64,000 nucleotides of DNA. Origin: Blasia pusilla. Its lineage: Eukaryota; Marchantiophyta; Marchantiopsida; Blasiales. Under the pieces are notes generated by a model that was not told the DNA's origin, did not search any database, and worked only from the letters and a program-made list of their open reading frames with translations. The position numbers and the translations under genes are program-made. Positions 1-12,400 of the stretch are shown here, in pieces. The stretch is from positions 40,548,001-40,612,000 of the forward strand of contig CM114273.1 of assembly GCA_050084515.1 (NCBI GenBank), written 5' to 3'. How positions within the stretch are numbered: the stretch's first letter is position 1; every line of letters starts with the position of its first letter.

Positions 1-231
1 CCCACATCCCCCAACTCTGATAACATAATCGTGTAAGATGATGAGTTTAAATATTAACCACATCCACTTGAAGAACCACCCACTATGAATGTACATCAAG
101 AGAATCTCTTAAACCTAATGCAGCCATCTCACAATTGGTTCGGGTGGCAAATCCAGATTGATACGAACTCGATTCTGACTTGAAAGTCTTTCCAATCCAA
201 TAGCAAGTATAACAATAGTATGATTCGCCAA

Positions 232-1440
232 CCTCAAGAGCACCTAGCCTATGATGATCAAACGAATCCCTCCACCCTCCTTGGATGATGTCAAAAGTTG
301 CTCCATCCCCTTGGGTTACTGTTGCTAAAGCTCCCCCTTGGGCTTGAATAACCCGAAAAAGCCACTAGTAGAGTCCTCTAGACTCATGCCTTTAGAGGAA
401 AGGAATCTCAAAGGGGTTCATACACCATACCAAAATAAATCCATATAGAACGTTCAAGCGCCCATGCAAAAAGGGATGAGTCCAAGCAAACAATCGTGTA
501 GGGATGGAAGTTATATACAAAATTTGAGATGTAAACCATTGACCAAGGATGTAGCCTTTGGAGGGTATAGATAGCATCAATTTCCAATGGCACAATGGCC
601 ATAGAGAAAAGAGCATGTGCAAATTACAAGTACTCGCAATCACATCCTATTATCCTACAATAATGCAACATGGCTGCTACAAGTTCATGCAGCGAGAAAC
701 CAAGTGAAGTACTACCTCTTGCATAACCCACAAACTCTCTTTCAAAAGACTCAATAAACCCCTTAAAAACACTTCAAAAGTACCACAACCGCTCTATGGT
801 CCGCCTTCCCTTCCCTTGTATAGTCAAGACATGCATCGACATAGAAGGAGAAGTAATAGATGTCATAAAAGCTCATCCTTAGGTTCAAGTTTACTCTAAG
901 CTAAGGGGAGGAGGAAAGCATGACAAAATTCATCTCAAATAGTGGGGGGAGATCCTATGGAACAACCTTGAGCAAGGAGAAAGGGCCTCAAAGAACCCAT
1001 GATGTTGTCAGGATGAAACAATCACCATTCTCATGACTCTAAAGGGATGTACTATTGCAAGAAGAATCGGAGAACATCCATGGTCAATTGGAGGGATCAT
1101 CCATCCGAGTCTACTGAAGTTGGGATGTTTAGCATCTAGTTGGTTCCAAAATCATAAGAGGCTGAAGAATTTATTACAACAAGCCTTAAGGCATTTAGTA
1201 TCCTGACTAGGTGAACCTTAAGGCTCAAAATATGGGCAACTTGTGTAGGTCAAGGTATGGATGGAACTCACCAAAAGGAGGGCCTTACCCCCTCCGTCAC
1301 CCTTGAGAGACAATCCACACTAAAATCTCATACACCTTTTGGATTAGTAGTTGTAGGGCTTAACTCTCTTCCCATTCCTTGATTATATTGCACCCAAAAT
1401 TTCCTCTCAACTACCTTCTTGAATTAGGAATTATAATGTC
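232..1440 (-). mobile_element. Decayed LINE copy (same family as 57.0-59.4 kb)
   Basis: On the minus strand, broken reading frames match the LINE at 57,041-59,424 block by block. The segment around 408-602 carries a diverged copy of that element's stretch with IDALRRLHP and SLFARALERS (here SLFAWALERS). The segment 660-760 matches 58,845-58,945, and 1,090-1,440 matches 59,260-59,580, all in the same order and orientation. No frame is open for long and most differences look like transitions, so this is an old, silent copy. The left boundary is uncertain and homology may run past the window start. Confidence 0.7.
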
Positions 1441-4090
1441 GAACCTCTCATTTTAATACATAACATTCCCCCTAAATCCACTATTCCCTCCCTTCCCATA
1501 GCCGCCCTCCATCTATAGCCATTTGATTCAAACAAGCATTTTTTTTACAAAAAACACCACTTTCTCCAAAAGAGTCTTTCCTATAAAACCTCCAAAGCGT
1601 TATAGTAGCAATACTCCCTGTATAGAAGGTGTGAATCGTTAAGAATGCCATCCACACCTTATGGGTCGTCTAATATTTTTTCTTTCTTCATCAGTGCTTA
1701 TTCATAAAATGGATATATTTTGTGTATATTCCACTTAAATATCTTTCTTTCTTATTGCTTAAGAATTGTATCTCACGCCTTTGCCCTAGCCTACATACAT
1801 TATCTCCTTAAGGGCTTTGTGGATTCATAATCTCAATTTTGGTCCTTTAATACCACGCATGGCACTATTTTTCTTTATATTTGGGTTTTTCTTATCTTTC
1901 ATCAACTGATTTTAAAAATTGATTCAATTTTTTCTAAGAGGATTTTTCTCCATTAAGATATGTTCTTGATGGAATCCACTATTCTTATTATGGAACTCAT
2001 CATGTCTTTTCACTTTGATATTGTCCCTTGTTATCCCTCTTATTTTGATTGATATGACTATATTTGATTTTACTGCCATGAAGTTGGCTAACTCCTTGTT
2101 TTTTCATATGCATATACATTGCTACACGACATATATCATTAGCTAATAAGCTCAACAACATGGAAACCAAATATAAGCACATTCATATTTGAGAAGATCT
2201 CCAAAAAAAATAGTGTTAAACCACACTTTCACATCACAAAACTCTCTCATATGTCAAACCAAATTCACTCTCCTAGTGAAAAGCTCGGGGTTACTTACAA
2301 GGCGAGAGAGGTTATCTATATGTTGCCTAATGGCAAGAGTTTCAACAAAGAACGAATGATTTCCCAAGTTCTCTCTCATTAAGGTTTACCCTTTTCCAAT
2401 CCCAATCACTTTCCCTCATGATTTTTGTATACATGCCACCCTTGCACAAAAAATAAAGAAACGTATCATCAAAGTTTTAGAGGAGATCATGAACATTATA
2501 TCAAATACTAGCATATATACAAATATTGTATTGAGCTGTGACCATCAAACCATAATTTAGTTATATATTTTACGTCTCGTCCAATTATCGTGATAAAATA
2601 TAGATAGTCGTTGTTGTTGGGTGGGATACCCTTGTTTGAAGACCATCAACAATGTTGTGAGTATTGTATGCAATTTATTGTATTAAAGTTATGTTCCATC
2701 ACATAATTTTGGATCAGAGATAAACATAGGTGTATTGTAATCTTTTTACATTACAATCTCTTTGATAGAAGTAAAAAAAAGTATGCTAGTTACATTTTGT
2801 TCGTTATTTAGAACGCAAATTTATTGGCATAAAAATAAAAATATAATTTTCAAAGATATTTCTTATATTTGTCTCATAATTATTTCCAAACAAATTATAG
2901 GTAAAATAATCCATTAATTAATTGATGATGGACTTGCGCCAGTTATAGGTTCACTTGAGTGGTCAAAGCACATCATGAGATATTACATGTCAGGAAGTTA
3001 TATACAATCTTTGTTATAACCCTTACTAGATCTAGACTAGCGCTACCTAATTGAATATGTGATTGTTATAGTCGAGTGCAATGTAGGCTCGGTGCTTGAC
3101 GTAGTCCCACAGTTTGATAAATTCCTATGAAAATATTGAGAGGACAAAAATTAGACATGTGTGGCATGAATCTCAATTCCAAGGTTAATGTTAACATTGA
3201 TGTCCTCCTTATTGCCAAAGAAGGAGCCCTTATTCGCTTGTAATTGATAAAAATTCCTCTCCGACCTCTCAATAGTCCCTCCCATGTTATGTATTGGGTA
3301 TGCAAAGTTTCTATCACCCATGGGAATGCTTAGGATAGGTCCATGAACTACGACATCATCCCATCTCTCTTTTCAATTGGCTGTGGCATGAAATACTATA
3401 ACATATGAGATAATTTATATTAATCCTTTATTTCAATGCTAATTTCAACAATCAAAGAATTTTGCATAAATGATTGTACACCATGCATGGTTTTGAATTC
3501 TACTAACTAATGTGGTTGATACATGCCAATTATAAAATTCATCGTTGTTGTGACCATGCCGCACATCTACTAATATTATCGCATATCAGTCTATGCCATA
3601 TTGAGCATGTTGACATAGTTACCAATTTAATACATGTTAGTATTGGAATGGATTGAGTAAGGAAATCTAATGAAATGACAGGAAAAAACCACGAGATACT
3701 TATAAAGTTATCTTAAACTTAGATTGTGGTCTAAATAATTTATGACATCTGAGACTATAGTATGTCTACACATAAATATTACATGTTATGATACATCCTT
3801 CACCTCTGTCCTTCACAACTTGGCAATCTATGTCCTTTTCCTCTGATGTTGTTGGACGGACGACACTTTTCAAACTAAGTGTGGTTAGTACATTCACTTA
3901 CATCCCATTAATAGAACTGCTATGGCTCCTACTAACTTATGTGACATCTACTCCACATGATCCATGATGATAGTACAAGGAGCCATTACTGGAAATCATA
4001 TCCTATATTCTACATCCTAAACCCTAAGCGAACCCTCTCCTCAATCTACCAAATACAACTAGAGATTGAGGTATTAACGCAACTCTATGA
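1441..4090. other. Non-genic AT-rich stretch
   Basis: No exon chain, RNA gene or clear repeat could be recognised. Only short chance reading frames occur (for example 3,066-3,317 on the minus strand), with no domain signature. It is probably old transposon debris. Confidence 0.4.
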
Positions 4091-4099
4091 CAAGTCCAT

Positions 4100-5100
4100 T
4101 TTTGCCAGTTATAATACTTTGCGAGTCCATTGCGATTTCCATTTTGCAAGCCTACTTCATATGACTCCACTAGGGCTCCACGTAGCTTTGCGAGTTCAGA
4201 CATTTGTTTTGTTGTTGTGATTTTGGGGATCGACTCGCATTGAGCTTGCAACCGACTTACAAATAGCGGCTTCTATGACTCACCCTTTGCAATTGCAGAG
4301 GCTCCCATTCAAAATTTTAGAGAATCACAACTTGTAAGTCATTTGCGCATCCCAAAACTTGCAAGTAGTCATTTGCAAGTTCTTGAACGGAAACCCTGGC
4401 CATAAATTCCCCCTTTTGCCTCTACAACAACCAAACTTTCCATCTCCTCATAACGTTATGAGACTTCCCTTTTCCTTTTGTAACTAGTTTCCTTCTATAG
4501 TGGAGCTAAGTCTTAAGATTTGTGTGGGTAGGAATTTTTTTGATAGTGAAGGACATGTAGATGAATGAAGTTCATAGTATTACATTTTTTCCCAAAATTA
4601 TTGAATCAGATTGTAAACTACAAGAAATGAAGGAGATAATATAAAAGTAATCCCTAAGAAAAATTTGCAATTAGTCAAATTCCCCCCTCCCCCCTTCCCG
4701 AATATTTTATGGACAAAACATGAGTCCAGACTAAAAAAGGGCAAAAAAAAACTACTTTGCAAGTGCAAAAAACCATTAGTTACATCTGTTATTTTTTACT
4801 ACTTTTGGCCAGTTGTGATTATTTTGTGAGACATATTTTTGGCCTGTAAACACTCACAAAAGTCATCATTCACAAATGATAAAAAAATGTTGTGAGTCGT
4901 TTACTATCAAGTTGTGATTGAAATGTGACTAAACTATAATTGACTTACGAATGTAAGAAAATGAAAAAATTAAGCCAAATTGTAGTCACAATTTGCAAAT
5001 CCTATTATAATATTTGCAACTCAATTGCGAGTGTAGGTCCAATGCAACTACACTATGGTTCCCGTGACTTACAAAGTGGCTATGAAGGTAGTAGTGAAAG
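4100..5100. repeat. Cluster of short TTGCAAGT / TTGTGA motifs
   Basis: The stretch is full of short related words in both orientations: cttgcaagt, ttgcaagtt, ttgcgagt, cttacaa, ttgtgagt and gtcacaat. Clusters of short direct and inverted motifs are typical of the subterminal regions of CACTA and some other DNA transposons, where transposase binds. No terminal inverted repeat was found, so the assignment is tentative. Confidence 0.3.
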
Positions 5101-5383
5101 TGGAGCTCCATGATGTGCCTCCATGTGACATCAATAATACAACTTCCTCAATGTGTTATTTGAACCTATGCTTACTCACTTGATGGTCTTGTGATTGTGG
5201 ACTTCTTACTGTTGCACAACCCTTGACATTACACCATTGATAAGGGTGGAGATATAACTCTTGAAAACTACATCCTAGTTTGGAACGAGGGTAATCCCAA
5301 AATCAGACATCACATCTAATGTAGGGATATGGTTGGTGCTATTTTAGAATTGTTCAAACACACTCTTGTCTATAGTTTCCACA

Positions 5384-5886
5384 AGATCCTCCATCTCGTC
5401 CTCTATCCCACTTACCATAGGAGGCTTATTATGCAAATGCATATTTTTATATTACCATTGTCGTCAACATTTTTAATTAGCTTCAATTTTGTCGATACAT
5501 AAAATTTAATTATTCCATTTATGAAAATTTATAATTTAATTCCCTTTTTGTTTGTAGTTTATGAGTTGATAGTGATGGAACACGCTTAATCCGTGATGCG
5601 ATGCTCATTATATGGGACAAAACATATATGGCTCATCTTCATGTATTTAAAGCCGTGAATCAAACTTTACAAGATATTATGGGAGTTATTTTTTATTATC
5701 TACTACTACCATTTGACAACTACTATTTGTGGAACACTTATGATATTCGATGGTGATTTTTGTAGGGTTTACCCGTAGATCATCTGAATAAACTCCAAAT
5801 ATTGATGAAAATGGTTAATATCATAATATGCATTTGTATAATAAGCCTCATTCGACAAGTGGGATAGAGGATGAGATGGAGGATCT
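5384..5886. repeat. Imperfect inverted repeat, arms of about 65-70 bp
   Basis: The left arm (about 5,384-5,452) and right arm (about 5,821-5,886) are near reverse complements, sharing agatcctccatct, ctctatcccactt and aggcttattat. A spacer of about 370 bp separates them. The arms differ at a minority of positions. This may be a fold-back element or an inverted duplication next to the Helitron-like remnant that follows. Confidence 0.6.
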
Positions 5887-6099
5887 ACAAGTCAATCCAA
5901 AAAAATCATCAGCGAATACCACTGGTACATATTGTTCGTTTTGGGGATCAACTGTAAATCATCCAAGCCAACATAAAGAGTTTATTTTTTTGGTCTAATG
6001 TAAAGGTCATGAAGTCAATAACAAACATGTGAGTTTAAAGATTGGAAGATCATTTGTGTAGTGAACAACAAGCTATTGCTAAATGATTATTAGATGTGG

Positions 6100-6990
6100 G
6101 AGAGGGTCATAATCTTTGCACCCTCATATGGGAGAAGGCTTTATATCATCTAAAATTGTTACTAAAAGTAATAAGATATGCAATCTCACTGATTTGATAT
6201 ATGGCAAATTTTATAGCCGATTCCGTGACATTTATTTCTTGAGAGATACGGCTATTTTGACTTTGAGAAATAAAGATGTTGGACAAGATAAATGCAAACA
6301 TTACGTCTGGGTTCTTGGAGAGGTAGTCCTTTTAACCTATATATATATAGCTTTATTCTTATGGGAATTTTTGTTAGGAAGTTTGGATACTAATATTTTT
6401 TTTCTCACCAATACATATTGTGTACAAAAGCATATTTCTCTCAACGTCGACTCTATTTCAAATGAGGGGATAAGACATATATATCTAGCTAAAATTTAAA
6501 ATACATGCTTTCCTTTTAGATTTCCTCTGCATCGTTTATATTTGAAGTTTGGTTCACCAATCATACTCTAACAAAGCATGAATAGATCATATGGACAAGC
6601 AACCGGTACAAGATTGGAAATTTCTGGATTTATGCAATGTTGCATAGATGCTGAAATGATCACCGGGAAGAATATTTGAGATCTATTTTTTATTTCAAGT
6701 ATCCCATTGATTTTATCATATTATAGTTTTCCATTTGATTTACGTCGATTTCAATTCCCTATTCTACTGAAATTTACTATGACTATTAATAAATCTCAAG
6801 GTCAACTTTTGCAAAAGGTTGGTATTTACTTGTTTACTCCTGTATTTTCTCATGGTTAATTGAATGCAGCACTATCTAGAGTAGTGAAGAGAAGTTCCGT
6901 CCATATTACCATTAGAAGCGATGAACATTCAAATAAGGAAGGAGACTACATACAATATGTAGTGTATAAAGAAATACTTGGATGAAATTA
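6100..6990 (+). pseudogene. Helitron-type PIF1/RecD-like helicase remnant (C-terminal part)
   Basis: Two blocks of a PIF1-like helicase of Helitron elements can be read. The first (about 6,190-6,300) includes FLRDTAILTLRNKDV, matching the usual ERAILTPRNDDVN block. The second (about 6,775-6,985) includes MTINKSQGQ, then VGIYLFTPVFSHG and ALSRVVKRS, the conserved late helicase motifs. A TAA interrupts the second block where glutamine is expected, and the blocks are not in one open frame. In an intact element this domain unwinds DNA for rolling-circle transposition. No Rep/HUH nuclease segment was found nearby. Confidence 0.75.
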
Positions 6991-7089
6991 CATTACAGAC
7001 ACCTTAGTAGTATGAGCATCACAAGGATGCTAATAAGAGGCGAGAGCAATGAGATCCTCACGATTCAAATCTTCTTATTTTCTAACGGT

Positions 7090-7320
7090 CGTATGTGGAC
7101 GAGCAGATCGGATTGTCATTTGTATATCAAAACAAAATCAAAGTGAAAATGACTCACAAGGCCAACTCCATCAACGACATGACATAATCTTATAAAGCCA
7201 TATGCACTTTCCGTCATGAGGAAATATGGACTAGCTCCTACCAAATTGTAAATGCAAGAGTTATTTCTAGGGTGAACATGAGAAATTAAAGATGGAGCCA
7301 AAAGAGAGCCCCTCCTTCCA
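7090..7320. repeat. Dispersed repeat, copy 1 (partner at 29,735-29,925)
   Basis: The sequence gactcacaaggccaactcca and the following 120 bases align with gctcacatggtcaactcca at about 29,790 and its downstream sequence, through the shared words aagcca and atctggac/atatggac to gcaagag. Identity is roughly two thirds by eye. The repeat class is unknown. Confidence 0.5.
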
Positions 7321-7330
7321 AATATAGGTA

Positions 7331-8700
7331 TAAAAGAGAACCTACATGCATAAGCTATTTAGTGACTATTGATTGAGTCAACAAGTTATCAGACCTAAAA
7401 TAGGAAAATTATGGAATTTATGGAAACATAGGTCTCGTCATAACGACGTTGATCTCAACCTCATTCGATCACTCAGGATTTGGAATTTTCGATTATATTA
7501 GGAGTCCCTTTCATTGGTTTATGAGTACATATCGTGGGTACTTTTGCGAGTTATGTTCCCATGCTTTGCTGTTACATGTGTACGAGGAATCTCCAAACTG
7601 TTGCAATAAATCAGAGTACTTGAAAATAACTCCCACTCCCACTCCCTCCCTCCTCTCTCATTTTCCTCAATATTTGCGCCAATATCTAAGCTCATCTTGA
7701 GGTTTTTTTTATCAATGTCTTTTGTCCTTCTATTCCTACGTCTATACCTTCACTTACTCCTTGTCACTTTTTACCTCCATGATTACTGAGACGCCATGCG
7801 AAGTGCGTAAAGGAGGTTGGATGAGCTTCAGTGGCCTTTTGATATTGGGATGGAAAGCCAACACTTCATCACTCATGTCATACGAGGATCCACCAACCTC
7901 CTCGTCCATTGCACATGGTATCCATCGTGATTCCCATGACGAGGCTCAAGATCTATCAAGGTGGATGCTACTATGCTTGTTGTTGAAGGTGACTCTCTCA
8001 GAGGTGGATACGCATTCGAAAGGCTAATTGCTCAAGGCAACATATGAATGACTTGATCTGCATTCCACTGGGCCGACTCTAGTAAAAGTTTTTTTATCCC
8101 AAAGGTTTATCTGGTTAAGAAGGATTTTCCAATTTCCGCAATCAATGAAAAAACTCAATTTCTCATCCCAAAGGTTTATCTATGACTAAGTCCAATGCGG
8201 TCACGGATGCAACAACCTGACCGTCAATCTCTCAGAGATGGACTCTAATTTGTAACCGAATACCGTTAAGAAGAGGGGACAAGAACCTCAATCACCCACT
8301 TCTCTATCTTTGTGCATTCTTTTCATCAATTATTCAATCACTTTGTTACAATGAATGATAAGCATCGGCATTGCGTTATGCTTTTTTACAACACAAGCCA
8401 TATCATATATGGTGAATAGTGGACTTAAGATTCCAACAATCGTTATCACCCCTAGTATTTGAGATGTTATTACCTTTGTTTGTCATGTTTCCAAGTTTGT
8501 TATTATAATTAAGTAGAAATTTGCCGTGGGATTTTCCGCTTTCCACAATTAAAGAACTTCTTATCCCAAAGGTTTATGTGGTTACCAAAGGATCTACCCC
8601 ATTCCTTCCAAACCGGTGGGTCCAACCGACGAGCTCCTTCAACACTAGAGAGATAGATAGTGAGAGCTATGGCGGTGAACGCGTGAAGGTACAGCATTTC
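7331..8700. other. Non-genic stretch with a short reiterated motif
   Basis: The word atcccaaaggtttat occurs three times (about 8,097, 8,165 and 8,565), twice with related flanks (gattttcc...ttccgcaat and gattttccgctttcc). This indicates small duplications. The reading frames here, including 7,722-8,027, show no recognisable domain. Confidence 0.4.
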
Positions 8701-8703
8701 GAA

Positions 8704-8753
8704 GTGAGTGAGTGAGAGAGAGAGAGAGAGAGGGAGGGAGGGAGAGAGAGGGC
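8704..8753. repeat. GA-rich simple repeat
   Basis: A run of gagtgagtga, (ga)n and (ggga)n. GA/CT tracts recur in this window near genes and transposon copies (53.2, 54.2, 60.25 and 60.72 kb). Confidence 0.85.
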
Positions 8754-9442
8754 TACGGCGATGGATGCGTGAAGCTACAGCGTTCTAGAGTGGACTGGCT
8801 GGCGTCGCACTTCAATCCTGGGGTTACAGCTTCAGCTGCTTCTTTTGTTGTGTGGGGTGAGTTCCCAGTCTCTCAATTGGCCCCCTTCTCTCCGATCCAC
8901 CACGGGATGGTAGCAGCTGTGCAAAGAATGGGGGCGAGACGAGAGCGTGTGCTTGCTTGTTGGTGAATGGATTTTTGACAGTTGTAGATGGTGGGAGGGA
9001 AGGCTGTTTTGTCATGCCTTCGGGTCATTAGCCGAATCGTGATGGCAGTGCTTGTTGTTTAAGAAGCCTCATTTAGAATGCAAAAAGGAGACTCATGGAT
9101 TGTCATGGAGACTCATGGAATGAGCACAATCGGTGGTCAGAAACAGTCCAAGGAAGGAGAATGATAGCAAGTCATCTAAAAGGGGGTCTAAAAGGCCCCG
9201 GGGACAGGGAAAGCCCATGGAGAATGAAAGGTGAATGAACGCTGTGTCAAGCAGCTATGCAGCCGCACCTGACCTCTGGACTTTTGCAAATGTAAGCTGA
9301 TTCTCGTATGTATGTATGTATGTATTCCAGGGTCAAATGTGATCACCACCATTGATGCCAATTTGCTTCCAGTACTTGCTTATTTTTCGGTCGCTGAGTT
9401 GTAATTCTATTGGTGGCAGAGGCTGCCATTCAGGGTGCATAG
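8754..9442 (+). promoter_or_regulatory. Presumed promoter and 5' UTR region of the DUF1995-like gene
   Basis: This is the interval upstream of the plus-strand start codon at 9,443. It includes a (tatg)n microsatellite at about 9,308-9,325. No convincing TATA box could be assigned, so the role is inferred from position only. Confidence 0.35.
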
Positions 9443-12400
9443 ATGGCCGCTAGTTCATTAGTTTCAGTTCCCTGGCCATGGAGACAGGGACTTAGTCTAC
9501 GAGAAGGGAAGACCAGATCCTCGAGTTGTTTGGTTGTTCTGAGAGGGACCAACTCTACAGGAGGCCATCTCGGACAAGGCTGGACAGCAAATTTGAAGTT
9601 GCGAAAGAGTGCTAGAGAAGGTCTTGGGGTTGTTGCAGAAGTGCAGAAGTCTGATACAGTCACGGTAACCCAGGGTCGGAATGCCAATCCACAGACTATA
9701 GAGGATGCGATAAGTCAGGTACCATTCTCAGGTTTGTCAAGGAATTGTAGGACTGGTGTGAAGGATTACAAGCTGCGTGGTCGATTGTTATTGTAGAGTG
9801 TCAGCAAATATGTCCGATCGCATCTGGTAGGATAGACAGGTCATGGAGTATGGCAAGTCAGATGGGTAAACCTTATTCGAGTTTGTGAAGTTCTGGCAGT
9901 CAATCAAAAATTTTCATCCAGTTCCACCATCACCTCATGTGAGACTCTCATAGAATTCCTTTGTTGTGCCAGTAGGCAAGGGGAGCTGTCCAGGCGGCTC
10001 TAGTTGATGGCCAGAAGCGGCAGCAGTTGCAGTTTCTTCTTCCCGTGGATCAACGACAATTCAACTATTTGGACACTGAACCCAGGCGAGTGGACATGCA
10101 AATCTCTGTAATGGAGAAATCGGGGAATCGTTAAAACTTGCGACCCTATAATGTACACCATGGTTCCCTCAGCTGCAAGCTCAATTAAACAGACCTGGCA
10201 GAGTATCATTCTCAGGATCTGACTTGTCAACCATGTGAAATAACTAGCAGCATCTTCTGTACACCGGCGACATCATCCAGCAGACCCTATAATGTAGACC
10301 ATGGTTCACTCAGCTGCAAGCTCAATTGGACAGACCTGGTAGAGTACCTTACTCGGGATCTGACTTGTCACCCATGTGAAGTAATTAGCCGCTTCTGCAG
10401 TATACTGGCAACATCATCCAGCAGATCCTATAATGTAGACCATCTGTCACTGAGCTGCAAGCTCAATTAAACAGACCTGGTAGAGTACCTTACTCAGGAT
10501 CTGACTTGTCTCATGTGAAAGAACCAGCAGTTTCTGCAGTACCTATTCCTCTAGTTAGCTATACAATCCTTTAAGCAGACGTACGCTGAGGATATAGGTA
10601 AGGAACAGCACCCTCTTGTAGAACTCCTCTTAAAGATGTGATTGTCCCTGTACACTATGGGCATTCAAGAGTTACATGCATTCAATGATAGTAAGCAGAT
10701 TGCCAGAGCACAATTGTTGCATCAAACAATGCACTCACAAATTCACTCTGGGCACATCAGTCTCACAGCTGGGTCAGTGCTGCATGATCATATCACAACT
10801 CCACGGTGAAGAGTACACCAAAAGTCCAGAACTATGTGAGCAAATGCTCTTATCATATACAGACGAGATTTGACTTGTCAAACTTTCTTACCTATCATCT
10901 GCTAACAAGCAGTTGAAGTAGCCAGAAGGTTCTTAGCAGCTGCGGCTTCAGATATTATGCCTGATCAATGCCTTGGAAATTACACAGAAACTAACTACAC
11001 CACAGAAAATAATACAAAACAGAGTCTAACCTTCCGATTACATTTACGGTAGCAACTTCTTCGCTTGCGTCTTCAATAAACCAGCCCAAATATTGGTTAG
11101 ATCAGCTGTTGTGGAGCCATGCTGAGAATGTCCTTCTGTGTGGTAAGTGCAGGGACTACCCCTGTGGTATTAGGGAGGAGTTCGTAGCATGTTCTAAGGT
11201 AGTAAGTGCCATGTTTAAGGGGTTGACATCTGGAGGGCAAGAGCAGGTCATTTCAAGGCGCATTGGTGAGATTGAGAATGAACAGGATCCTGTGGGATTG
11301 ATGCAACTTGGTGAAAAATCAATATCTGCCATCATTTTCCCCATTGCGGAGACGTTGAAACAGGTGAATGAGTGCTACCCAACCTGAATATGGACTGGCA
11401 TCAGATTGTTCTACTCTGAGATTGATGTGATCAACCCAAATCAATTCCTGACCTGAAGGGGCAGCATTGTCTCACAGTACAGAAGAAGCACATCTTTGAT
11501 AGGATTGGGCCCCAACTCTGATAATGTTACAATTAGCCTTCAACTTGAGTTCCAACCCTGATCCTAGACTTGAGGGATCAATAAGATGAGAATCGATTAC
11601 CGATTTTAAGGAATACCAACACGGGCTAGTATTCTTGGGAAGCATTGGTAGAGCTTATGCGTGTGGGGTTTGTAATGGTGAGTATTTTGCATAAGGATTC
11701 CAGGGACCAAACAAGGCCTTGGGCAAATGTCAAGGAATTCTCGTCTCGGGATTCATTTATTCTGTTCCCAACCATATATAGGGAAGTTAATCTCTAGCAG
11801 GGAAAATGGTGAGGAATCCAATGAAGTCCTTCCTTCATTATCGCCAGAGAATAGTCCTCTTATTAGAAATGATCATGTATGATACACACCTCAAGGCCTG
11901 GGTTGGGAGCAAGATCAGTTGGCAGGAGGAGTGAGCCACCAAAACAAGCACTAATCAGGAATGGTATTGGGAAAATGTTATTTCAGGTGCGTGCCCTTGC
12001 AGAGAAAGAGGTGAATTCTGCACTATTGATAGTCAACCCTCAATGGCGGTCATCAGGCCAGGTTGTATCCGATTTTGGATTTGGCCCATGGAAGAGGTAC
12101 TGTTCCTTACCTTCCTCTCTAGTGGCTTACATCTGGTGGATAAAATTGGTTACTCTTATTTCTAGATATTTATAAAGATGCAAAACTGTTTTCAACACCC
12201 TAGGTCTACGATCCAAATTCATGGCCATAATAGCGTGACTCTTAGTAGTGTGGGACATTACTGGTGTTGCATTTGCAGACAGGCCGAGGAATTTGTGAAC
12301 ACATTCCAAAGTACATATGTTCTACTGGAACTGCGAGTGGGAGAAGCCTCCAACATTGTGTCTGGCACAGGAGGTGTTGTGAGAATCCTAAAATGTTACC

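Noticed and set aside
10144-10565. CRISPR-like array
   Set aside because: Only three long units in direct tandem without spacers, in a plant intron; this is an ordinary tandem repeat.
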